Source of the DNA: JAVVPL01 sp036655775
GTDB taxonomy: Bacteria > Bacteroidota > Bacteroidia > Bacteroidales > P3
Direction of reading: 5' to 3'
NCBI GenBank assembly: GCA_036655775.1
Contig: JAVVPL010000050.1
Coordinates: 1 to 13,661 of the forward strand
DNA: 13,661 nt
Shown: piece by piece, positions 6,965-13,661 of the stretch
Numbering within the stretch: position 1 is the stretch's first letter
Layout: every line of letters starts with the position of its first letter
The notes under the pieces: model-generated
What the model saw: the letters and a program-made list of their open reading frames with translations, nothing else
What the model was told of the DNA's origin: nothing
Database searches by the model: none
Made by a program: the position numbers and the translations under genes

Positions 6965-7876
6965 TTAAAGATAGGTCAATTGAGTTTGCTTATGATCGTT
7001 TGTAATGCTCAAATTCGCATCACGACCTAAATAAAAAGCGTGATTATTTTGTATATGTCCTGCGGGAAACCCAAAAGCTACGGGATAATTATAGGGGGCT
7101 ACATATTCTCTTATAATTTCATTGGCCGATTTCCCATACGCATACAATCCTTCTTTCATTTGAGAAAATTCGCCTACCAACAAAGCCGCCAGCTCAGACA
7201 ATAATCCGCCTCTATATAAATTGGACATCATTCTATCTAAATGGTAATAATATTCGTTTAAATCTTCTATAAATAGTATTTTATGCGCTGTGTCCAAATC
7301 CGTTGGAGTAGCTCGTAAACTATACAAAACAGACAAATTTCCCCCTATAATGGGAGCCTGTACCACACCTTCTCTATTCAACGAAGTGCCTTGCCATTGA
7401 TATTCGAGTGCATGCCCAAACAATGCCTTATATAAAGTAGATAAGGCAATTGGATCATTTTCTTGTAAGGGATATCCATTGGGCATCACAGCATGTATAG
7501 TTTGAAATCCTAAATTATGAATACAAGAATGCAAAACAGTAATATCACTAAAGCCCACCAACCATTTAGGATGTTTTTTAAATTCCGTAAAATCTAAAGC
7601 ATCCACAATACGAGCACACCCATACCCACCTCTACTACAAAAAATAGCTTTACTATCTGGATCATCCAAAGCCGCTTGTAAATCGTGTAAGCGTTCTTGA
7701 TCTGAACCAGCAAAAGGACCTTTATACGCCAAAACAGAAGACGACAATTGCATTTTCAATTCCCATTGCATTAATAAATTACGTGCATTTTCTACCGCTT
7801 GCGGCTGAATACGTCCCGAGGGGGATATTAACTGTACACGATCTCCTTTTTTAAGATATACGGGTGCTTTTAGCAT
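6965..7876 (-). CDS. ldcA: S66 family LD-carboxypeptidase (muramoyltetrapeptide carboxypeptidase)
   Basis: Members of peptidase family S66 remove the terminal D-Ala from murein tetrapeptides during cytoplasmic peptidoglycan recycling. The 303-residue length matches LdcA (about 305). The first conserved block, CSRGGYGCARIVDAL (80-94), is followed by KWLVGFSDIT (104-113), which contains the nucleophile Ser110. The rest of the Ser-Glu-His triad is predicted as Glu204 in LFIEDLNEYYYHLDRM and His274 in FGFPAGHIQNN. Spacing between these residues is close to that of characterised LdcA proteins. There is no signal peptide, which fits the cytoplasmic location. The gene lies 25 bases after cydB and 23 bases before the transglutaminase-like gene, so it is probably read through from the cyd genes. 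Relatives in the same family cleave other amide substrates, such as microcin C in MccF, so the exact substrate is likely but not proven. Confidence 0.9.
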   Translation of the reverse strand: MLKAPVYLKKGDRVQLISPSGRIQPQAVENARNLLMQWELKMQLSSSVLAYKGPFAGSDQERLHDLQAALDDPDSKAIFCSRGGYGCARIVDALDFTEFKKHPKWLVGFSDITVLHSCIHNLGFQTIHAVMPNGYPLQENDPIALSTLYKALFGHALEYQWQGTSLNREGVVQAPIIGGNLSVLYSLRATPTDLDTAHKILFIEDLNEYYYHLDRMMSNLYRGGLLSELAALLVGEFSQMKEGLYAYGKSANEIIREYVAPYNYPVAFGFPAGHIQNNHAFYLGRDANLSITNDHKQTQLTYL

Positions 7877-7901
7877 TTTATTACATTTTTAAACATCATT
7901 T

Positions 7902-9080
7902 TTAATATACTTCTGATTCGTCATTCAAGTCTTTTTGTATCTCTTCTTTGGTAAGTAATTTTGAAGTCATTTTATACCAAACATACCCAATATATGCTAA
8001 CACAAAAGGTATGAATAAAGAAACATAGCCCATCACCACCAAAGTAAACTTACTCGAAGAACTATTTTCTATGGTTAATGAATTTTGCAAATAGTAGGTG
8101 GAAGGATAATAGGCCGTATGATTGAGACCTACATTTAAAAATAAAGCAAAAACTGTCAAAATAGTACCTAAACCAGCAAACCAAATTCCTTTTCTATACG
8201 TATCTTTACATATACTTAATCCTATACCCAAAAGAACTGAGATCACCCCTATTACAAACAATATACCCACACAAGGCATCTCTATAAAATTAAAAAAATA
8301 TTTATACGTTTGCATATATACTTCATGCGTATGCTCATCAATGGCATAGCCCTCTCGCATCATAATAGAAACAAGAAAAGGCAAAAAGAAAACTAAAAAT
8401 AGAAGGGCATTCCAAAACAAATGTTTTTTACTTTGTTTAAAAAGTGTAGGTTCTTCAATTCGATTCATAAAAAATAACAAACCTAAACTACGCGTAAGAA
8501 ACACCAAGGCAAAACCAAGTAATAAATTAGTAATATTCAACAAAGCTTCCAAACCCCCAAAATGTCCTTGCCATGAAGAAATAACTACATTTTCATTCAA
8601 TACATTATTAGAAATATTGGCCATATCAACCGAAAAAGCTGAACCCGTAAAAAAAGTGCCCACCGCAACGCCTAGAACAAAAACGCCCAATGACCCATTA
8701 ATAAATAGAAAAATATCAAAGGTATTTTGACCCAATAAATTATTGGGCTTCCGTCTATATTCGTACGACACTGCTTGTATTACAAAACAAAGCAATAATA
8801 ACATCCAAACCCAATAAGCTCCACCAAAACTTGTAGAATAAAATAAGGGAAAAGAGGCAAAAAAAGCACCTCCAAAAGTTACCAAAGTAGTGAACCCAAA
8901 TTCCCATTTATGTCCAAGGGCATTGATTATTAAACTTTTTTGTGTAGGAGTTTTTCCTAATTGAAAAATAAAAGTTTGTCCACCTTGCACAAACATTAAA
9001 AAAACTAATAAGGCAGCTAATAAGGAAATTATTCCCCACCAATATTGCTGTAAAGCGTAATAAGATAAATTTTCAAACAT
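7902..9080 (-). CDS. cydB: Cytochrome bd ubiquinol/menaquinol oxidase subunit II
   Basis: CydB is the second integral membrane subunit of cytochrome bd, needed for haem assembly and stability of the quinol oxidase. The 392-residue protein is strongly hydrophobic with about eight to nine membrane helices. It carries blocks typical of Bacteroidota CydB: YWWGIISLLAALLVFLMFVQGG (trimmed here; it starts at residue 13), KWEFGFTTLVTFGGAFFASF (58-77), LFYSTSFGGAYWVW (79-92), and LFINGSLGVFVLG with GTFFTG in the fourth helix region. The start is well supported. The ATG overlaps the cydA stop by one base (TAATG), and an AAGGAGG sequence lies 7 bases upstream, an unusually good ribosome-binding site for this phylum. 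The gene follows cydA directly and is followed by ldcA after 25 bases. Being Bacteroidota, the natural electron donor is more likely menaquinol than ubiquinol. Confidence 0.95.
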   Translation of the reverse strand: MFENLSYYALQQYWWGIISLLAALLVFLMFVQGGQTFIFQLGKTPTQKSLIINALGHKWEFGFTTLVTFGGAFFASFPLFYSTSFGGAYWVWMLLLLCFVIQAVSYEYRRKPNNLLGQNTFDIFLFINGSLGVFVLGVAVGTFFTGSAFSVDMANISNNVLNENVVISSWQGHFGGLEALLNITNLLLGFALVFLTRSLGLLFFMNRIEEPTLFKQSKKHLFWNALLFLVFFLPFLVSIMMREGYAIDEHTHEVYMQTYKYFFNFIEMPCVGILFVIGVISVLLGIGLSICKDTYRKGIWFAGLGTILTVFALFLNVGLNHTAYYPSTYYLQNSLTIENSSSSKFTLVVMGYVSLFIPFVLAYIGYVWYKMTSKLLTKEEIQKDLNDESEVY

Positions 9081-10651
9081 TATTTCTCCTCCTTACTTCC
9101 TTTTTGAATTTGTGTCAACATAATTTTAATTTCCGCTATTAATAAAGTGGTAAACAAAACTACAAAAATCCAAAATGTAGTTTGTACAGAACTTAGGCTA
9201 ATATTTGAAACAGCCACATTGGTAGTCATCATATTTTGAATAATCCACGGTTGACGCCCCACTTCGGCCACTACCCATCCCAACATACTCCCCAAATACG
9301 CCAAAGGGACACCCACAATTAAAGCATATAGAATATATCTATGCTTTTGTATATTTTGCTTGGAGAACAATAAATAAATACAATAAGCAAATATCAAAAT
9401 AAAAAACACGCCCACCAAAATCATAAGTCTAAAACTATAAAATACTAAAGGCACATTAGGAACTGTATCTTCTGCTTGTTTCAAAAAACCATAACCAAAA
9501 TATTGAAAATACGCTTGATAAAAAGCATTCCCTTCAGCGCTTGAGCGGTCAAATTTAGGCAATAAAGCACTTAATGTTTTTTCATCTTTATCTTTTTTAG
9601 CTTGTTGGTAGGCTCTCAATTGCTCTATGGCCACAGATCCTCTTCTCATTTTTTCCGCAGTAGACAAAATACCATATTCAGGGGAGCCATTCAACAAATC
9701 TTCTATTCCAGGCACAAAAGCATCGACATCTCTATACGCAAGAATTGAAAGCATTTTTGGAATTTCTAGTTTTAAAAGATGTGGATTTTTGCCATCATTA
9801 ATCTGTTTATCATGATTGAGTAAGCCTAAGGTAATTAATCCAGCCCCTTTTTCCCCTTTGTATAAGGCTTCCATTGCCGCCAATTTCATAGGCTGTGATT
9901 GAGAAACCGTATAAGCGGATCCATCTCCCGTATATACAGTTCCCAGAGTAGCTATAAATCCAACAATAACCGCAATTTTCATACTACTTTTGGCCATTTT
10001 TTCCTCTCTCTTTTTTAGCAAAAACCAAGCACTCACTCCCATCACAAAAGCCGCTCCTAACATAAAAGAAGAAGCAACGGTATGTGTAAATTTAAACATT
10101 GCCATCTGCGAAAAGAGAACTTCCCAAAAATTGACCATTTCATTTCTAGCCATATCTGGATTAAATTGCATGCCTACTGGATTTTGCATCCACGCATTAG
10201 CTACCAATATCCAAAGAGCCGATAAATTTGCTCCCAAAGCAACCATCCAAGTTGAAAATAAATGAAAATGCTTGCTTACCTTATTCCAACCAAAAAACAT
10301 CACTGCCATAAAAGTAGCTTCCAAAAAGAATGCAAAAATTCCTTCTATAGCTAAAGGAGCTCCAAAAATATCTCCTACAAACCAGGAATAATTGGACCAA
10401 TTGGTTCCAAATTCAAATTCTAAAATTAATCCAGTAGCAACACCAATCGCAAAATTTACGCCAAAAAGGCGCATCCAAAATTGCGTATTTTTTTTCCAAA
10501 ACAAATCACCCGAACGCACATATTTGGTTTCCATAATTGCGATAATCAAACCCAAGCCCAATGTTAGAGGCACAAAGAGCCAATGGTAACAGGCGGTTAA
10601 AGCAAATTGCCAGCGAGACCAATCGACTAAACTAATATCCATAGTTTCCAT
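9080..10651 (-). CDS. cydA: Cytochrome bd quinol oxidase subunit I
   Basis: CydA carries the haems b558, b595 and d and the quinol site of the bd oxidase, which reduces O2 to water with high affinity in the cytoplasmic membrane. At 523 residues it is full length. Key residues map well on E. coli CydA. His23 in TACYHWLFVPLT corresponds to the His19 haem b595/d ligand. Glu102 and Glu110 lie in IEGIFAFFLEAT. His189 in KFTHTVAS is a b558 ligand, and about Met409 in FYSFRLMI is the other. GRQPW (464-468) is present. The quinol-binding Q-loop starts at QPMKLAAMEA and runs to about residue 395, roughly 140 residues, so this is a long-loop type. Met4 is an alternative start. The gene lies 15 bases after the DUF4492 gene and overlaps cydB by one base. 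This order, small DUF4492 protein then cydA and cydB, is the known Bacteroidales arrangement. Confidence 0.97.
   Translation of the reverse strand: METMDISLVDWSRWQFALTACYHWLFVPLTLGLGLIIAIMETKYVRSGDLFWKKNTQFWMRLFGVNFAIGVATGLILEFEFGTNWSNYSWFVGDIFGAPLAIEGIFAFFLEATFMAVMFFGWNKVSKHFHLFSTWMVALGANLSALWILVANAWMQNPVGMQFNPDMARNEMVNFWEVLFSQMAMFKFTHTVASSFMLGAAFVMGVSAWFLLKKREEKMAKSSMKIAVIVGFIATLGTVYTGDGSAYTVSQSQPMKLAAMEALYKGEKGAGLITLGLLNHDKQINDGKNPHLLKLEIPKMLSILAYRDVDAFVPGIEDLLNGSPEYGILSTAEKMRRGSVAIEQLRAYQQAKKDKDEKTLSALLPKFDRSSAEGNAFYQAYFQYFGYGFLKQAEDTVPNVPLVFYSFRLMILVGVFFILIFAYCIYLLFSKQNIQKHRYILYALIVGVPLAYLGSMLGWVVAEVGRQPWIIQNMMTTNVAVSNISLSSVQTTFWIFVVLFTTLLIAEIKIMLTQIQKGSKEEK
9088..9094 (-). promoter_or_regulatory. 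Strong Shine-Dalgarno sequence for cydB
   Basis: The - strand reads AAGGAGG here, ending 7 bases before the cydB ATG, with near-perfect complementarity to the 16S rRNA 3' end. It lies inside the last codons of cydA (Lys-Glu-Glu-Lys). It confirms the cydB start and would support reinitiation at the TAATG overlap, helping to balance the two subunits. Most other starts in this window have only A-rich DNA in front of them. Confidence 0.7.
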
Positions 10652-10666
10652 ATTCTTATTTTTAGA

Positions 10667-10864
10667 TTATTTTAAAAGTTGTTCCATTACATAATTTCCT
10701 CTTTCTTGCGAATTTTCAAAATTTGTTTTCAAAAAATTAGGAAAAAAAAAGATTTTCAAAATAGCAAACATAATAAATACCTTGATCAAAATTACGATCC
10801 ACAGGGTTTTTCCAATCGTCATCGACTGAAATCCATCTACATAAAAACGTAGAATTTTATTCAT
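10667..10864 (-). CDS. DUF4492 small membrane protein preceding cydA
   Basis: This 65-residue protein belongs to DUF4492, recognised by the N-terminal block FYVDGFQSMTIGKTLW, the single membrane helix made of WIVILIKVFIMFAILKIFFF, and the PNFL turn. A charged tail of about 20 residues follows. The frame is open further upstream to an ATG at base 10894, adding ten residues, but the family normally begins close to the block seen here, so I chose the ATG at 10864 (Met11 of the longer form). Neither start has a clear Shine-Dalgarno sequence. The family is known from its place directly before cydA in Bacteroidota. Its size and single helix resemble the small accessory subunits of other bd oxidases (CydX, CydH), which is why a role in bd assembly or stability is a reasonable inference; there is no sequence similarity that I can see. 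The gap to cydA is 15 bases. Confidence 0.85.
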   Translation of the reverse strand: MNKILRFYVDGFQSMTIGKTLWIVILIKVFIMFAILKIFFFPNFLKTNFENSQERGNYVMEQLLK

Positions 10865-10896
10865 TTTGCATTTTTCTAAACATTCATCGAGCATTT

Positions 10897-10929
10897 ACAT
10901 GAGTTTGTTTTATACTATTTTACTCATGT
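10897..10929. repeat. Inverted repeat between hydF and the DUF4492 gene
   Basis: ACATGAGT at 10897-10904 and ACTCATGT at 10922-10929 are perfect 8-base inverted arms separated by 17 AT-rich bases. On the - strand the first arm begins immediately after the hydF TAA stop. There is no T tract after the second arm, so this is not a standard terminator. It could be an RNA stem that modulates read-through or mRNA processing between hydF and the cyd genes, or an operator for a dimeric regulator. Confidence 0.4.
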
Positions 10930-12174
10930 TTATTTTATGTTTTTTCTAAATATTTCGGTAGCTCTTTCAAATATTCCATTCAAATATGCTATGGCAATGC
11001 CATAATTAGTCAATGGTACTTTTGCGGCTATTACTGCATCCAATCGATTCTGTAATTGTTTTTGTGTGACCATACAGGCACCACACTGAATTACCAGAGC
11101 GTATTCTTGAAGAGGTCTAACAAAAGGACTCAAGCCAGAGACAATCTCAAATTCGATATTTTTCTGTGTATATTTTCGTATCCAATTCGGAATTTTTACT
11201 CTTCCAATATCTTCACAATTGACTTGATGTGTACAAGATTCTAAAATTAAAACTCTGTCTCCTTCTTTCAAATGCGATAATGTGGAAGCACCTTGTATGT
11301 AGGTTTCAAAATATCCTTTTTGACGTGCCAAACAAATACTAAAACTAGTTAGGGCTATATCCGAAGGAATCGCTTGATGAACTTTATCAAAAATTTGGCT
11401 ATCTGTAATCACTAAAACAGGTTTGTGTTTCAATAAAGCTAAACTGTTTTTAATTTCATTTTCTTGACAAACCAAACAAATGGCATGCACATCCAAACAT
11501 TGACGTATCAATTGAACTTGCGGTAAAATCAAACGCCCTTGTGGAGCTTGCGAATCTATGGGTGTGACTAATAAAACTAAATCGTTTTCCTTTACAATAC
11601 CCTCCAATATTTTCACGGTTTGCACTTGCTTTTGAGCTATCAACTGTTTGATGGCCGTAAATATTTTTTCGGTATTTAACAATTTTGAATTTGGCATCGT
11701 GCTAAATTCTATACATTGTGTCTGTATTTGCGTTTCTATTCTAGTTTTAAAAGCCGTTGTTATCGGTTCTAAATCCGATTGGTTATGGAGTATTAAAAAT
11801 GGAATTTTACCAGCTTTGAATAATGCCGACCATTGGGCCTCTTCTTCACCCCATTCATTATGAGAAATCAACAAAAGAGCCACATCAACTTGAGCCAAAA
11901 TTTCCTGTGTTTTAGTCACTCTAACTTCGCCCAAAACTCCAAAATCATCTATGCCTGCGGTATCTATAAGCACAACTGGACCTAAATCCAAAATTTCAAT
12001 TGTTTTTTTTACGGGATCCGTAGTCGTACCTGCTTGCTTCGAGACAATAGACGTAGTTTGCTTAGTAAGCACATTCATTAGCGAACTCTTGCCTTGGTTT
12101 CTTTTTCCAAAAATACCTATACGTAACTTATTATCATTATTCGTTTGCATGATATGCGTAAAATTGGTATCCAT
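10930..12174 (-). CDS. hydF: [FeFe]-hydrogenase H-cluster maturation GTPase HydF
   Basis: HydF is the cytoplasmic GTPase and scaffold that carries the diiron precursor and delivers it to apo-hydrogenase. At 414 residues it is full length. The N-terminal GTPase domain shows the P-loop GKRNQGKS (23-30), a TTT switch I (50-52), DTAG (71-74), and NQSD (131-134) in the place of the usual NKxD. The middle dimerisation region includes LVTPIDSQAPQGRLILPQV (202-220). The C-terminal cluster domain shows ESCTH (Cys314, His316), then VIQCGAC (Cys364, Cys367), then PLTNYGIAIAYLNGIFERA. The family motif is commonly given as CxH...HCxxC; the second His is Gln363 here. The spacing of 46 residues between His316 and Gln363 is normal. 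Met9 (base 12150) is an alternative start. The gene begins 9 bases after the M1 peptidase stop and is 65 bases before the DUF4492 start, so it may belong to a longer transcript. Confidence 0.95.
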   Translation of the reverse strand: MDTNFTHIMQTNNDNKLRIGIFGKRNQGKSSLMNVLTKQTTSIVSKQAGTTTDPVKKTIEILDLGPVVLIDTAGIDDFGVLGEVRVTKTQEILAQVDVALLLISHNEWGEEEAQWSALFKAGKIPFLILHNQSDLEPITTAFKTRIETQIQTQCIEFSTMPNSKLLNTEKIFTAIKQLIAQKQVQTVKILEGIVKENDLVLLVTPIDSQAPQGRLILPQVQLIRQCLDVHAICLVCQENEIKNSLALLKHKPVLVITDSQIFDKVHQAIPSDIALTSFSICLARQKGYFETYIQGASTLSHLKEGDRVLILESCTHQVNCEDIGRVKIPNWIRKYTQKNIEFEIVSGLSPFVRPLQEYALVIQCGACMVTQKQLQNRLDAVIAAKVPLTNYGIAIAYLNGIFERATEIFRKNIK

Positions 12175-12183
12175 TTATAAATT

Positions 12184-13661
12184 CTAATTTTTAATAATCT
12201 TACGGAGTATATTTTTACTTCCATCATTTATTTGTACAAAATAAATACCCTTCGAAAGACTCTCCATCGACAAACGAAGTGTCGTTCCTCCTTGCATATC
12301 CTCCATCAAGGTTCTACCCGACATATCCTGTAAAGAAATTTTGACTTGTTTATATTCTCGACCCAAAGATATGTACAATTGATCCTGACACGGATTTGGA
12401 TAGACACTGATCATCGCTTGTGGATCAGTCTCTAAATTTGTTAAAGTAACATATCTAAAACGAGAATCTGCCAACAATTTCACATTTGGATCAAAGGTAA
12501 TTGCCTTAACTCGTTTGGGAGCTTTATACGTATATTCAACACGTTCCGTCTTATGGGTAAGTGTAAGAATCGTATCGGTATTATCCTCAAATTTAATACG
12601 CAAATCAATATCTATATTAAAAAAAGGCGCTTTACTCGTAGAGCCCGTTTGTACAGATATAATATTCACCGTATAGTCGTTTGGATTTGCTTGTCGTTGT
12701 ACCTCTATATTGCAGAAAGGATAGCCTTGACCATAATACCATTGCGCAAAAAAATTAGAAAAATCTTTAGCAGAAACCTCACTTAAATAGTTTTGAAAAT
12801 CATCTGCCGTAACTGTTTTTTGAGCATATTTAGTTTGGAACCCTTGATTTATATTTTTAAACAATTCATCATCATTGAGTATACAACGAATCATGTGTAT
12901 AATACAAGCGCCTTTATCGTACGATAATACCGTATTGAAAATTCTATTCTCATCACCCACTTCACTATCGGGGATATACACACTACCACTTTTACCTAAA
13001 CTCAAAACATTACGAATACTCGTTTTCATATTCGCCAGTGCCAATTTTTTCCCTTGTACAAATTCAACAGCCAAACACTCTCCATAAGTTGCAAAACCTT
13101 CGCTCAACCAGATATCATTCCATTTTGCACAACCGACATTATCTCCAAACCATTGATGTGCCAATTCATGTGCAACAATCCCAAAATCATACAAACCCAT
13201 TGTACTCATTGTTTGATGCTCCATGCCTCCTCCCATAAACACGGAAACATGCCCATATTTTTCTTTAGCAAAAGGATAATTTCCATAAAAATGAATTAAA
13301 GCCTTCATGATTGTATCCGTAGCACGCACTTGCTGTTGTATATATTCTCTATCGACTTTATCATAGGTATTCAATAAATAATTTTGAATTAAAATAGAAT
13401 CTCCATTTTCTCCCTTTGGTTTACAATAAAAAGAATAATCATAATATTTAGCCACTGCAAATGATAATAAATAATAGGATATAGGATAGGTTGTTTTCCA
13501 TTCATAACGCAATTTATTATTTTCAACAGGCACGACTTGTGTTAAAAGTCCATTTGATGCAGCCATTAGTGTATCCGCTGTAGTTATAAAAATCCAGGCA
13601 GAATCGGCTTTGTCTTGTAAATCTTGTTTCACAGGCATCCACGTATACGCATTTCTAGGTT
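12184..13661 (-). CDS. Secreted M1 family zinc aminopeptidase with T9SS sorting domain (5' end outside window)
   Basis: The coding frame is open to the right edge; an ATG at 13638 is internal, because residues before it (RNAYTW, then MPVKQD) continue the conserved M1 block that precedes the catalytic domain. Counting from that Met, the exopeptidase motif is GGGMEHQT (136-143), the zinc site is HELAH (157-161), and the third zinc ligand is Glu180 in WLSEGFATY, giving HEXXH-x18-E. The catalytic Tyr is about Tyr240 in VLSYDKGA. GMEH replaces the usual GMEN, which I have the impression is common in secreted Bacteroidota relatives. Residues 411-484 form a type A T9SS C-terminal domain (SVYPNPC, then GIYFVQI and a Lys-rich end), so the protein should cross the outer membrane by T9SS and be attached or released there. 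hydF follows 9 bases after the TAG stop. Peptide breakdown for nutrition is inferred. Confidence 0.92.
   Translation of the reverse strand, partial: PRNAYTWMPVKQDLQDKADSAWIFITTADTLMAASNGLLTQVVPVENNKLRYEWKTTYPISYYLLSFAVAKYYDYSFYCKPKGENGDSILIQNYLLNTYDKVDREYIQQQVRATDTIMKALIHFYGNYPFAKEKYGHVSVFMGGGMEHQTMSTMGLYDFGIVAHELAHQWFGDNVGCAKWNDIWLSEGFATYGECLAVEFVQGKKLALANMKTSIRNVLSLGKSGSVYIPDSEVGDENRIFNTVLSYDKGACIIHMIRCILNDDELFKNINQGFQTKYAQKTVTADDFQNYLSEVSAKDFSNFFAQWYYGQGYPFCNIEVQRQANPNDYTVNIISVQTGSTSKAPFFNIDIDLRIKFEDNTDTILTLTHKTERVEYTYKAPKRVKAITFDPNVKLLADSRFRYVTLTNLETDPQAMISVYPNPCQDQLYISLGREYKQVKISLQDMSGRTLMEDMQGGTTLRLSMESLSKGIYFVQINDGSKNILRKIIKN

Noticed and set aside
12184..13638. M1 peptidase starting at the ATG at 13638, or a truncated pseudogene
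   Set aside because: Conserved M1 sequence continues upstream in frame to the window edge, and all catalytic motifs and the sorting domain are intact. It is cut only by the window.
329..13661. Open frames of 60-90 residues on the + strand opposite the - strand genes
   Set aside because: They lie wholly inside well-supported genes, show no recognisable domain, and have odd composition typical of antisense frames.

Overview
This AT-rich window reads as a contiguous piece of a Bacteroidota chromosome, most likely from an anaerobic or microaerophilic member of the Bacteroidales. Three things point that way: a C-terminal type IX secretion (T9SS) sorting domain on a secreted peptidase, a DUF4492 gene directly before cydA, and A-rich start regions that mostly lack Shine-Dalgarno sequences. 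[FeFe]-hydrogenase maturases indicate hydrogen-metabolising fermentation. A cytochrome bd oxidase indicates tolerance or use of traces of oxygen. The exact genus cannot be told from the sequence.

Layout: the window opens with the 3' end of nadD on the + strand. Everything else is on the - strand. In transcription order, from the right edge, the genes are: a secreted M1 aminopeptidase (5' end cut off by the window edge), hydF, a 65-residue DUF4492 membrane protein, cydA, cydB, an S66 LD-carboxypeptidase, and a transglutaminase-like protein of unknown function. These seven genes are tightly packed, with gaps of 1-base overlap to 65 bases, and could form one transcript. After a 124-base gap come a DUF4136 lipoprotein, a 138-base gap, a small predicted outer-membrane beta-barrel protein, and the lipoprotein endopeptidase pepO 17 bases further on. 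A strong strand-specific hairpin follows pepO. hydE comes next and runs tail to tail into nadD with 2 bases between the stop codons.

How they fit together: HydE and HydF are two of the three proteins that build the H-cluster of [FeFe]-hydrogenase. The third (HydG) and the hydrogenase itself lie outside the window. Cytochrome bd reduces O2 to water at the quinol pool and so would protect oxygen-sensitive enzymes such as the hydrogenase and the radical-SAM maturases. That link is an inference from gene order. The two zinc metallopeptidases, one sent out by T9SS and one lipid-anchored, fit a peptide-scavenging lifestyle. The LD-carboxypeptidase fits cytoplasmic recycling of cell-wall peptides, and its transglutaminase-like neighbour may share that setting.

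No gene-free stretch exceeds 300 bases; the longest is 166 bases. I saw no tRNA, rRNA, CRISPR array, insertion sequence or prophage gene. I found no convincing Bacteroidota-type promoter (TTTG / TAnnTTTG) and do not report any. No clearly undescribed system stands out. The least understood parts are the transglutaminase-like protein and the DUF4492 protein.
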